Shown here in pieces: positions 51,205 through 58,626 of a DNA stretch of 64,000 nt (the stretch's first letter is position 1; each line of letters starts with the position of its first letter). The translations under genes and the position numbers were made by a program. The notes beneath the pieces are model-generated. The model did not search any database. It saw nothing but the letters and a program-made list of their open reading frames with translations, and was not told where the DNA came from. Origin of the DNA: Leeuwenhoekiella nanhaiensis (GTDB lineage: Bacteria; Bacteroidota; Bacteroidia; Flavobacteriales; Flavobacteriaceae); the NCBI RefSeq assembly GCF_002744755.1, contig NZ_KZ319289.1, positions 434,001-498,000 of the forward strand. Reading direction: 5' to 3'.

Positions 51205-53697
51205 TTATTCTTTGTCCTTTATAATTAATGCCTTTCTACCTTTAAAACTAGTCATTAGGATATTATAGTTATCACTTTCTTTCATTAACGATTTAGCTTG
51301 GGCGGAAGAGATCTTTTTATCGTTATAATAAATGTTATCCTTTGCTAGGTCTACCATTTCCAGTGCTGAGGGTGGCGGCGGCGGCGGTGGAGGAGTTCCT
51401 GCTTTTGGTGCAGCAGGCGCTGGTGGCGGAGGTGGAATCAAGCCATGTGCCGGTTGCGCCTGATATAAATCAGTTTTTTTGTATTCGCGTTCTACAGCTG
51501 CTCTTAGTTTAGGATCAGCATTGCTGGTAGATTTACCAATAAGCACCCTACAGTTCTCGAGTTCATCCTGAGTCCATCCGCGAGTTATCGCATTCATTTC
51601 TTTTACGAAGTCCTCAACATTAACTTTCTTAGAGTTCAAAAAAATTTGATCCTCTTCAATCTTAAAAGAAATCACTTTCCCATCCTGCTCTAAACGTGTT
51701 ATCAATTCTTCTTCAGAAAGCTTAGTTTCGCTTGCTGGCGCCGGTGGCGGAGGAGTTCCTGCATTTGGAGCACCAGGTACTGGCGGTGGTGGCGGTAGTA
51801 TTAAACCTTTAGGGTTTGCCTTATATAAGGCAGTTGTCTCAAAGGCGCTTTGCAATTTTTGCCAAATTTTTTCGGCAGGATCTGTGGTTCTCACATGGAT
51901 ACTGTAATTGCGTTTATCACTGAAAGACCAATTTTTACTAAGTGCATCGAGATCCTTTGCAAAATTTTCAATGCTTGTCTCCTGGCCATTAACCGAAACC
52001 TGCGCACCCATTACTATGATATTCAGTACTTTTTCATTTTGAGCGAGATATGTTTTTACTTCCTCAAAAGATGGCGGATTCTGCATCTTTTTATGACTTT
52101 CATAGTATTCAGATGTCATTAAATCAACCTGATAATAATGCGAGCCGTAATTTTTTGCATTTTTCTCAAGCTTGCTTATCGAATAATAGCTGTAATCATT
52201 AGAACTTTTCAAGGAAGCATTGGTAATACGTTTCCCGTCAACCCAAATGCCGTATTGCGAAGCGTCTTTCCATTCAGACAATTGCGATGCTGTTGGCGAT
52301 TTTTTTTCTAAAATGCGATAAGTAGGATTTTTTGAAATTGCATTAAGATCAGCTTGTGTAATTACTTTCTTTTTACCGTCCTGTAGATATATATAGGCTT
52401 TAGGATTAATAGATTTTTCAGCTCCACTGGTTTCATTTTCATAATAGTCACCCTTTTTTAATGTCGATGAATCAATTCTGTTATGATTTTCAAAATAATC
52501 AGGAGTCATTAGTTTTACGACGTAGCCTTTTACAGATTTTGTAAGTCTGTTATCAACTGCGCTTACTTGATACCAAACAAAATCATCTTCGGTTTTATCG
52601 TTTAAAAAGTCACTGGAAACTCTTTCAGCATCAACCCATATTTCATATTTATCGGAGTCTTTCCAGGATTTAAGAAGTGCATCTGCGGGTGGGTGTTTTG
52701 CTAAGAACATAGGTAGCCTATCAGCTTTTTCAAGCTCCTCTTTGATGTTTTTATGAAGTGCTGCATCTGGATCTGCGACTACAGGAACTTCTTTCTGCTG
52801 TAATGATTCTTTGTAAACCGGCTTCGCCAAAATTTCCTCATTAAAGAAATAAACACATAAAGCGAGAACGGGCACAAAGAGTGCAAGACGGGTGGCCAGT
52901 TTTTTGACCGAGCGGGTTTTTGATAACATAAGAATTCGTTTTTTAGTTAATGAATAATTAATCGGGCTTGATAATGCGGTGTGATGAGCACCACCCGAAT
53001 AGGTAAATAAAAGATCAATATAATTTTCAGTAGTGGTATTTTGAGTCAGTGCGGCGCGGTCTGCGAGAAATTCATGATTCAAAGCAATGCTTCTCTTCAA
53101 AAAAACAAGTAGCGGATTAAACCAGAAAATCACCTGTAAAAATTCCACCGCCAGAATATCCCAACTGTGTTTTTGCGTGACGTGTGCCTGCTCGTGCGCC
53201 AGAATTTCCGGGGCGATGGAGTTGGCTTTAAATTCGGATTTAGGCAGGAAAATGAACTTAAGAAACGAATGCGGAATAACCTTTCCGGCGAGCAACACGT
53301 TGATGTGGGATTTCGCCTGCACCTTTTCGTTACGGGTTATTTTCTTTCGAAGCCTGATCAAATTCCGCAGAAACCGAAATCCAAAAAGCAGAACACCAGC
53401 ACCATAAACGATTCCTAAACCAACAAGCAGCCAGTTTGTAGGTTCTGCGACCGGTGCAGCAACCGGAGCTTCGGTAAAGGCAACCGGTTCAAAAACTGCG
53501 GACTCAGCAACCACCGTTTGCGGTTCTACTTCAACGGTATAGCTAAACGTAATCAGCGGTAAAGTGAGAGCCAAAACCAAACTTCCCAGGAGGTAAACAC
53601 GCTTAAAGTGATGCGCAGCCGTTTGCTCTAAGGCGATTTTATAAAACCCCCAAAGCACCAGCAGGCATAAGATTGATTTGATGAGGTAGGCGAGCAT
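51205..53697 (-). CDS. BlaR1-like M56 metallopeptidase with repeated periplasmic modules (first of pair)
   Basis: An 830-residue protein. Residues 1-290 are the M56 membrane-peptidase part (HEQAH at 168-172, NHEFLADRAAL). The periplasmic part is modular: two copies of a 75-80-residue unit with WKDxxxYxIWVD (Trp345 and Trp476) and LMTxxYxExH, then two copies of a unit of about 100 residues (starting near 556 and 676) with a short VxVN or FLNSKKV strand, FxKxxxAxxxxW, and KKTxLYxAxP, each ending in a poly-proline tract. A final 50-residue tail contains IYYNDKKISSAQAKSL. The ATG at 53697 overlaps the BlaI stop by one base (TGATG). The signal sensed is unknown. Confidence 0.87.
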   Translation of the reverse strand: MLAYLIKSILCLLVLWGFYKIALEQTAAHHFKRVYLLGSLVLALTLPLITFSYTVEVEPQTVVAESAVFEPVAFTEAPVAAPVAEPTNWLLVGLGIVYGAGVLLFGFRFLRNLIRLRKKITRNEKVQAKSHINVLLAGKVIPHSFLKFIFLPKSEFKANSIAPEILAHEQAHVTQKHSWDILAVEFLQVIFWFNPLLVFLKRSIALNHEFLADRAALTQNTTTENYIDLLFTYSGGAHHTALSSPINYSLTKKRILMLSKTRSVKKLATRLALFVPVLALCVYFFNEEILAKPVYKESLQQKEVPVVADPDAALHKNIKEELEKADRLPMFLAKHPPADALLKSWKDSDKYEIWVDAERVSSDFLNDKTEDDFVWYQVSAVDNRLTKSVKGYVVKLMTPDYFENHNRIDSSTLKKGDYYENETSGAEKSINPKAYIYLQDGKKKVITQADLNAISKNPTYRILEKKSPTASQLSEWKDASQYGIWVDGKRITNASLKSSNDYSYYSISKLEKNAKNYGSHYYQVDLMTSEYYESHKKMQNPPSFEEVKTYLAQNEKVLNIIVMGAQVSVNGQETSIENFAKDLDALSKNWSFSDKRNYSIHVRTTDPAEKIWQKLQSAFETTALYKANPKGLILPPPPPVPGAPNAGTPPPPAPASETKLSEEELITRLEQDGKVISFKIEEDQIFLNSKKVNVEDFVKEMNAITRGWTQDELENCRVLIGKSTSNADPKLRAAVEREYKKTDLYQAQPAHGLIPPPPPAPAAPKAGTPPPPPPPPSALEMVDLAKDNIYYNDKKISSAQAKSLMKESDNYNILMTSFKGRKALIIKDKE

Positions 53698-54065
53698 CAC
53701 TTTTTAGATTTTAGGCGTTCGTCAATCAGTTTTTTAAGATCCTCCAGTTCCTGCGGGGACAAATCGGTTTCCTTCGTAAAAAAGGAAGCAAACTGCGCGG
53801 CAGAGTCGTTAAAGAAATTTTTGATCATTCCATTCACCTGCCTGGCAAAATAATCTTTCTTCTTGACCAGGGGGAAATACTCCCGCGACCGCCCGTATTG
53901 CACATAGTCCACAAAATTCTTGTCCTGCATGCGCTTTAACAAAGTGGCGACGGTAGTCGTTGCAGGCCGTGGTTCGGGATACGCCTCAATGAGGTCTTTC
54001 ATAAAGGCTTTTTCCTGTTTCCACAAGATTTGCATCAATTGTTCTTCGGCATTGGAGAGGTTCAT
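53697..54065 (-). CDS. BlaI/MecI/CopY-family repressor
   Basis: A 122-residue winged-helix repressor: MNLSNAEEQLMQILWKQEKAFMKDLIEAYPEP, then RPATTTVATLLKRMQDKNFVDYVQYGRSREYFPL is the DNA-binding region, and the helical C-terminal half dimerises. The family binds TACA/TGTA dyads and is inactivated by cleavage by a BlaR1-type M56 peptidase, two of which are encoded directly downstream. Three matching dyads lie directly before its start, so the unit is very likely autoregulated. No beta-lactamase gene is present in the window. Confidence 0.92.
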   Translation of the reverse strand: MNLSNAEEQLMQILWKQEKAFMKDLIEAYPEPRPATTTVATLLKRMQDKNFVDYVQYGRSREYFPLVKKKDYFARQVNGMIKNFFNDSAAQFASFFTKETDLSPQELEDLKKLIDERLKSKK

Positions 54066-54066
54066 T

Positions 54067-54129
54067 TTCTACAAGTTTAGAATGTATTCTACAAATGTAG
54101 AAATAAATTTTAATTCTACAAGTGTAGAG
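54067..54129. promoter_or_regulatory. Three BlaI-type operators
   Basis: TTCTACAAGTTTAGAA (54067-54082, imperfect), TTCTACAAATGTAGAA (54087-54102, perfect 16-base dyad except the centre) and TTCTACAAGTGTAGAG (54114-54129). The TACA/TGTA cores match the known BlaI/MecI site. Centre-to-centre spacings are 20 and 27 bases. They cover the -33 and -7 boxes and the region just before the start codon. Confidence 0.85.
54092..54121 (-). promoter_or_regulatory. Promoter of the BlaI-M56 unit
   Basis: On the minus strand, TTG (54121-54119) and TACATTTG (54099-54092) match the Bacteroidota promoter with a 19-base gap. The -33 lies in operator 3 and the -7 inside operator 2, and transcription would start near operator 1, leaving a leader of roughly 15-20 bases. 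Confidence 0.75.
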
Positions 54130-54164
54130 TAAATTAATTTTGATGTTTAGGGCGATCCTTTGCC

Positions 54165-54322
54165 GGATTTTTTTTGGGGACAGCCGAAAGATGTTGGTCT
54201 CCCGGCAAAGGCAGGCTTTCGGCAGTCGCTTTTTTGTACCCGCAGCGGTTGGATGATTGTACTAAAAGAAAACAGTATCGAAGCGCCGCGGGACAAAAAG
54301 AGCTCCAACAATGCCTCAATCC
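54165..54322. repeat. Palindromic dispersed repeat, copy A (inverted relative to copy B)
   Basis: The stretch 54294-54322 is an exact 29-base inverted match to 56098-56126, and 54214-54236 is an exact 23-base inverted match to 56183-56205; the bases between are similar but not identical. It fills the gap between the BlaI operators and the PhnA gene. The two copies flank the PhnA and DUF1206 genes as an inverted pair. Confidence 0.75.
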
Positions 54323-54379
54323 TTATCGCTTGATTTAACAATAATCTTAACTTTACCGCCCTAACCAATACTTAAAACT

Positions 54380-54961
54380 ATGAGCCTCGAACAGGATTTA
54401 AGAGACCGAAGCGGCAATTTATGTGAACTATGCAGCAGCACAACCGATTTAGACGTGTATGCCGTGCCACATTCACCGGAAGGAGATACCGCAGACACCG
54501 CGATTTTTGCTTGTGGTACCTGCAGAACACAATTGGAAAATCCAGATCAGGTAGAGCCCAATCACTGGCGTTGCCTTAACGACAGTATGTGGAGCCCCGT
54601 GCCGGCGGTACAGGTAGTTGCTTATCGTATGTTGCACCAGCTTAAAGCCGAAGGCTGGCCGCAAGACCTGCTCGATATGATGTATATGGAAGAAGAGACG
54701 CGCGAGTGGGCTAAAGCCGGTGTGGCGCAGGAAACTGCAGCAAACGCACTGGTGCATCGCGACAGCAATGGAGTTATTCTCGAAGCGGGCGATTCGGTGG
54801 TGTTGATCAAAGACCTCAAGGTAAAAGGCAGCAGTATGGTGGCCAAACAGGGTACGGCTGTAAGACGTATTTCGCTAGATCACGAAAACGAAAAATACAT
54901 TGAAGGCAAAGTTGACGGGCAGCAAATCGTTCTGGTAACTGATTATGTGAAAAAAATCTAG
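54380..54961 (+). CDS. PhnA-like zinc-ribbon protein
   Basis: A 193-residue protein. The N-terminus DRSGNLCELCSSTTDLDVYAV and FACGTCRTQLE form a zinc ribbon of two CxxC pairs, and the C-terminal SH3-like part DSNGVILEAGDSVVLIKDLKVKGSSM is the PhnA domain. The historical name links it to alkylphosphonate use, but E. coli PhnA/YjdM is not needed for that and the role is unknown. It stands alone, flanked by repeat copy A upstream. Confidence 0.9.
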   Translation: MSLEQDLRDRSGNLCELCSSTTDLDVYAVPHSPEGDTADTAIFACGTCRTQLENPDQVEPNHWRCLNDSMWSPVPAVQVVAYRMLHQLKAEGWPQDLLDMMYMEEETREWAKAGVAQETAANALVHRDSNGVILEAGDSVVLIKDLKVKGSSMVAKQGTAVRRISLDHENEKYIEGKVDGQQIVLVTDYVKKI

Positions 54962-55119
54962 GTCTCATGGAAGCCTATTCAATTTTACGTTCGTAATCAG
55001 GGGTTTAAGGTTTAATTTTCTGACATTTAGCACTTTGTTTGGTTTATTATAACACGGGGTTGGGATAAGGCTGTGATGCATATCGATATATTGGCATCAC
55101 TAACTAACCTAATACTCCA

Positions 55120-55893
55120 ATGAACAATAAGAAAGAAAAACTGGCCCGTTTTGGTATGCTTGCCAAAGGTGTGGTCTATGCTATAATAGGAACCCTAACC
55201 GCAATGGCGGCCTTCAACCTGGGCGGTTCTAAAAGCGGAAATGAAAACGTACTTCAATTTTTAGCCGGTCAGCCTTTTGGCCAGGTGTTACTCGCACTTC
55301 TGGGGGTGGGGCTTTTTGGCTATACTTTTTACAGGTTTTATGAAGCTTTTAAAGGAAGCGGAGATTCGTGGAGTGAAGTCAAAGGATTTTTTAAGCGTTC
55401 CGGCTTTATCGTAAGTGGTATTTTTTATGGTGCGCTGGGTGTTACTGCACTGCGTATGGTTTTGGGCGAAAGCTCAGGCTCAGGGGGCAGCTCTATAATT
55501 TCTACCCTGATGGATAAATCATACGGACCCTATCTTGTGGGCTTTATTGCCCTATGTCTGGCTGGGAAAGCCATTTTTCAGGTCTATAAAGCCTATTCCG
55601 GAAAATTCAGGGATGATGTGAGTGAAAGCAGCCTCAGCCAGAACGAACGTAAGACCCTTATACGCGCCGGAAAAATTGGTTTTATCGCCAGAGGAATCGT
55701 TTCGGGGATTGTGGCCTTTTTATTCTTTAAGGTGGCTACCGGAAGCGGCGGAGATACCGGTGGTAAAGTTGCCGCCTTTGAGTTTCTGCAGAATAATTTT
55801 GGCGCAACCGTCATGGGAATTGTCGCCTTAGGTCTTGTCGCCTATGCGGTGTTTATGTTTATACAGGCCAAATATGCACAGATTCGGATTTAA
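55120..55893 (+). CDS. DUF1206 membrane protein
   Basis: A 257-residue protein with six membrane segments arranged as three similar two-helix units: RFGMLAKGVVYAIIGTLTAM, KRSGFIVSGIFYGALGVTAL and RAGKIGFIARGIVSGIVAF each start one, the classic DUF1206 triplication. Each unit contains a conserved Gly-rich helix and an Arg or Lys before it. Function is unknown; the family is often near stress genes. A strong terminator follows it. Confidence 0.88.
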   Translation: MNNKKEKLARFGMLAKGVVYAIIGTLTAMAAFNLGGSKSGNENVLQFLAGQPFGQVLLALLGVGLFGYTFYRFYEAFKGSGDSWSEVKGFFKRSGFIVSGIFYGALGVTALRMVLGESSGSGGSSIISTLMDKSYGPYLVGFIALCLAGKAIFQVYKAYSGKFRDDVSESSLSQNERKTLIRAGKIGFIARGIVSGIVAFLFFKVATGSGGDTGGKVAAFEFLQNNFGATVMGIVALGLVAYAVFMFIQAKYAQIRI

Positions 55894-55921
55894 GGTTCAA
55901 AATTTAAAATTCGAAATTAAA

Positions 55922-55957
55922 AAACCCGTAGGCCTGATGCCGTACGGGTTTTTTTAT
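55922..55957 (+). terminator. Rho-independent terminator after DUF1206
   Basis: AAACCCGTA (55922-55930) pairs with TACGGGTTT (55943-55951), with a T-run to 55957. This is a strong stem placed 30 bases after the stop codon. Confidence 0.9.
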
Positions 55958-56097
55958 TGAGTTAATTAATTAGCGAATTTGAATAGTTAAATCGCAAACC
56001 GACTTCGATACGAATTTCAGATCGCTTTCGCTCACGGAAATTCACTCAGTCAGCATGATGCTGCAAAGGGAGACTGCTTACTGAAACACTGCGTGAG

Positions 56098-56236
56098 GGA
56101 TTGAGGCATTGTTGGAGCTCTTTTTGCCCCGCGGTGCTTCGATATTATTTTCTTTCAGTAAAAGCACCCCAAACCGCGGGTGCAAAAAAGCGACTGCCGA
56201 AAGCCCGACCCCGCCTTTTGCGGGGTCACGCCCAAA
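56098..56236. repeat. Palindromic dispersed repeat, copy B
   Basis: Begins GGATTGAGGCATTGTTGGAG and ends in GCCCGACCCCGCC with CGGGGTCACGCCCAAAA. Internal stems include ACCGCGGG with CCCGCGGT-like pairing and GACCCCGC with GCGGGGTC. It lies 10 bases beyond the end of the M20 gene and may also serve as that gene's terminator. Its right end is shared with the repeat at 19991-20090. Confidence 0.75.
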
Positions 56237-56245
56237 AGTTTAAAA

Positions 56246-57643
56246 TTAGTTTTCTGCAGACTTTAGTTTAGTGAACTCGTGGTAAAAATGCGGAATGGTC
56301 TCGATGCCTTTGAGAAAATTCCAAACCCCAAAATGCTCGTTTGGCGAGTGAATGGCGTCGCTATCCAGACCAAAGCCCATCAGGATGGTCTTGCTGTTGA
56401 GTTCGCGCTCAAATAAAGCCACAATTGGAATACTGCCGCCACTGCGCTGCGGGATGGGTGTTTTGCCAAAAGTCTTCTCATAAGCCGCCTCTGCCGCCTG
56501 GTAGCCGATGTTGTCAATGGGCGTTACGTAAGGCTCGCCGCCGTGATGCGGTTTTACCTTGACGCGTACGCCTTTTGGGGCAATGCTTTCAAAATGAGTT
56601 TTGAACAGCTGCGTGATTTCTTTCCAGTCCTGATGCGGTACCAGACGCATACTGATCTTGGCGTAAGCCTTACTGGCGATTACGGTTTTGGCTCCCTCGC
56701 CGGTGTAGCCGCCCCAGATGCCGTTGACATCGAGGGTAGGGCGTATGCTGTTGCGCTCGTTTGTGGTGTAACCGGCTTCGCCATAAACCGCGTCGATATC
56801 GAGCGCTTTCTGATAGTTTTCAAGTGAAAACGGGGCTTCGGCCATTTTTTCGCGTTCGGCGGCGGTGAGTTCATCAACCTGATCGTAAAATCCGGGAATG
56901 GTGATGTGGTTGTTTTCGTCGTGCAGTGAGGCGATCATTTTGGTAAGCACGTTGATGGGATTGGCTACCGCACCGCCGTAAAGGCCGCTGTGGAGATCGC
57001 GGTTGGGGCCGGTGACTTCGACTTCCACATAGCTGAGGCCGCGCAGGCCGGTGGTGATGCTGGGCACGTCTTTGGCGATCATACCGGTGTCTGAAATCAG
57101 GATTACGTCGTTAGCGAGCTTTGCCTGATTTCGGGAAACAAACCAACCCAGATTTTCGCTACCCACTTCTTCTTCGCCTTCGATCATAAACTTGACGTTG
57201 CAGGGCAGGTCGTCGTTTTGGGTCATATACTCAAGCGCTTTGACGTGCATATACATCTGGCCCTTGTCGTCGCATGCGCCGCGGGCAAAAATGGCACCGT
57301 CAGGATGCCCTTCTGTTTTTTTGATAACGGGTTCAAAAGGTGCGCTTTCCCACAAGTCTAGCGGGTCTGGCGGTTGCACGTCATAATGCCCGTAAACCAA
57401 AACGGTGGGCAGATTTTTATCTTTTATAATCTCGCCATATACGATGGGATATCCCGGAGTTTCGCAGATTTCAACTTTGGCACAACCGGCTTCTTTAAGG
57501 CGTTCGGCCACGGCATCGGCGGTGTTGAATACGTCGTCTTTATAGGCTTTATCGGCACTGATAGATGGAATTTTAAGCAGCTCGATGAGTTCGTCGAGAA
57601 AGCGTTTTTGATGGGTGTCTATGTATTTTTTAATGTCTTTCAT
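56246..57643 (-). CDS. M20-family dipeptidase
   Basis: A 465-residue zinc peptidase. Metal ligands and catalytic residues are visible as VYGHYDVQPP (His, Asp), ARGACDDKGQ (Asp), IEGEEEVGSE (Glu pair) and ISDTGM (Asp), with the dimerisation or lid domain from about 200 to 330 and DAIHSPNEHFG near the end. It fits the ArgE/DapE/carnosinase dipeptidase branch and probably finishes breakdown of peptides in the cytoplasm; no signal peptide is seen. It is a single-gene unit. Confidence 0.93.
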   Translation of the reverse strand: MKDIKKYIDTHQKRFLDELIELLKIPSISADKAYKDDVFNTADAVAERLKEAGCAKVEICETPGYPIVYGEIIKDKNLPTVLVYGHYDVQPPDPLDLWESAPFEPVIKKTEGHPDGAIFARGACDDKGQMYMHVKALEYMTQNDDLPCNVKFMIEGEEEVGSENLGWFVSRNQAKLANDVILISDTGMIAKDVPSITTGLRGLSYVEVEVTGPNRDLHSGLYGGAVANPINVLTKMIASLHDENNHITIPGFYDQVDELTAAEREKMAEAPFSLENYQKALDIDAVYGEAGYTTNERNSIRPTLDVNGIWGGYTGEGAKTVIASKAYAKISMRLVPHQDWKEITQLFKTHFESIAPKGVRVKVKPHHGGEPYVTPIDNIGYQAAEAAYEKTFGKTPIPQRSGGSIPIVALFERELNSKTILMGFGLDSDAIHSPNEHFGVWNFLKGIETIPHFYHEFTKLKSAEN

Positions 57644-57897
57644 CTATTTAAATTGTATCAGGAACTTGGGGTTCCGTTATTTAATTTGGTGTGATAACCT
57701 TTATTTACCGGGTGCCCATTATGGGCTTTCATAAGTAAAACTTGAGTTTGGGTAAAAATACGGATTGACTTTCAGATTTGTACTTTTGAAGGGGTGGAAA
57801 GGCTGAGGAAGAACGGGTAAAAAGCGGAGGGATTAAAATTGCTTTCCGGGATTGAAAAAATATTTTGAAAAAGCATTTTCAAATTCAAAATCTTTCC

Positions 57898-57905
57898 TAT
57901 ATTTG
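57898..57905 (+). promoter_or_regulatory. -7 element of the tRNA-Leu promoter
   Basis: TATATTTG matches TAnnTTTG exactly, 68 bases before the first tRNA-Leu sequence. The upstream -33 is not clear. Between it and the tRNA is a perfect 9-base inverted repeat, TTTTTAACG (57936-57944) and CGTTAAAAA (57958-57966). The gap from 57644 to 57897 shows no gene. Confidence 0.6.
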
Positions 57906-57972
57906 CACTCGCATTTTTACAGATAAGGATGCAAGTTTTTAACGGGAGTCCTAAGTACGTTAAAAATAGTAT

Positions 57973-58012
57973 GCAGGCGTGGTGGAATTGGTAGACACGC
58001 TAGACTTAGGAT
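57973..58012 (+). pseudogene. Truncated tRNA-Leu (5' half)
   Basis: GCAGGCGTGGTGGAATTGG, then TAGACACGCTAGACTTAGGAT, is the first 40 bases of a tRNA-Leu: acceptor 5' strand, D-arm, anticodon stem 5' strand CTAGA and the anticodon loop CTTAGGA with anticodon TAG. The 3' anticodon strand should read TCTAG but the sequence goes into unrelated A-rich bases. Its acceptor (GCAGGCG) differs from the intact copy (GCGGGTG), so it is not just a misread of that copy. The break falls at the end of the anticodon loop. Confidence 0.82.
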
Positions 58013-58046
58013 TAAACCAAATAAAAAGTGTTAAATTGCACTTAAT

Positions 58047-58128
58047 GCGGGTGTGGTGGAATTGGTAGACACGTCAGACTTAGGATCTGATGCCGCAAGG
58101 TGTGGGGGTTCGAGTCCCTTCACCCGCA
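58047..58128 (+). tRNA. tRNA-Leu (anticodon UAG)
   Basis: A complete 82-base class II tRNA. The acceptor GCGGGTG pairs with CACCCGC, the anticodon stem is TCAGA/TCTGA around loop CTTAGGA, the variable arm is short and the T-arm holds GGTTCGAGTCC. Discriminator base A at 58128; CCA is not encoded. A strong terminator follows immediately. Confidence 0.95.
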
Positions 58129-58130
58129 CA

Positions 58131-58160
58131 AAAGCCGAAGATTTATCTTCGGCTTTTTTT
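58131..58160 (+). terminator. Rho-independent terminator after tRNA-Leu
   Basis: AAAGCCGAAG pairs with CTTCGGCTTT across a 6-base loop, followed by a run of seven Ts. Confidence 0.92.
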
Positions 58161-58479
58161 ATTGAAAAAACTAAGCGAAAAAATGGACAGGTACAACATA
58201 GGTACAACATTTTGTCTTTTTTTGGATGCTAATAAGAAATGACATCATTTGTGATTTTTAGATATTAATTGCAATGAAAAAGTCTTTTCTTTAGAAAAGT
58301 CTAGTGATTTTTATCATTCCATTCAAGAAATTACAGTTTTAAAGTACTTTGCTATTATCCCTAAAAAAAGTATGAATATGGGACAAATTCTTACCTCAGA
58401 CTTCTGCTTCCTCTAGAGATATGTATTAAAATTAAAAGCATTGGTAAGAAGTTTTTTATCATAAAATATTCCCGAAAGT
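58161..58479. other. Non-coding left edge of the accessory region
   Basis: No convincing gene is seen. The stretch is A/T-rich and holds a direct repeat GGTACAACAT at 58190-58199 and 58201-58210. A 19-codon frame at 58184 (MDRYNIGTTFCLFLDANKK) resembles the opening of Bacteroidota integrases but stops at once; it may be an integrase remnant or chance. Confidence 0.45.
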
Positions 58480-58626
58480 TAAACTCGTAAAATACTTCCA
58501 TCAAAAGACTACGGCATAAAGCCATCGCTTCTGCCCCTACTCATTTATTCCGTTTCCTTTTGAGCCAAGATTTTATCTTCCGTTTGGTTTCTGCTCAAAT
58601 ATTGTTTAATCAAAAATTTGAGTATT
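58480..58626 (+). promoter_or_regulatory. Duplicated 150-base leader, copy 1
   Basis: This leader before the ParB-like gene aligns end to end with 60530-60675 before the small protein gene. Two blocks are identical in both copies: the 29 bases ending at 58526 (CATCAAAAGACTACGGCATA and following) and the 22 or so bases ending at 58565 (TTATTCCGTTTCCTTTTGAG). A conserved inverted repeat TTGAGC...GCTCAA (58561 to about 58597) and a small GGC-ATAAA-GCC hairpin (58513-58523) are kept in both. Distance to the ATG is conserved within one base. Confidence 0.75.

Noticed and set aside
57374-57694. 106-codon plus-strand frame near the M20 start
   Set aside because: Lies antisense to conserved zinc-ligand motifs of the M20 peptidase and lacks domain features.
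58513-58526. CRISPR-like repeat in the accessory region
   Set aside because: Only two copies of the 29-base block exist, 2 kb apart within longer homologous leaders; there are no regular spacers or cas genes.
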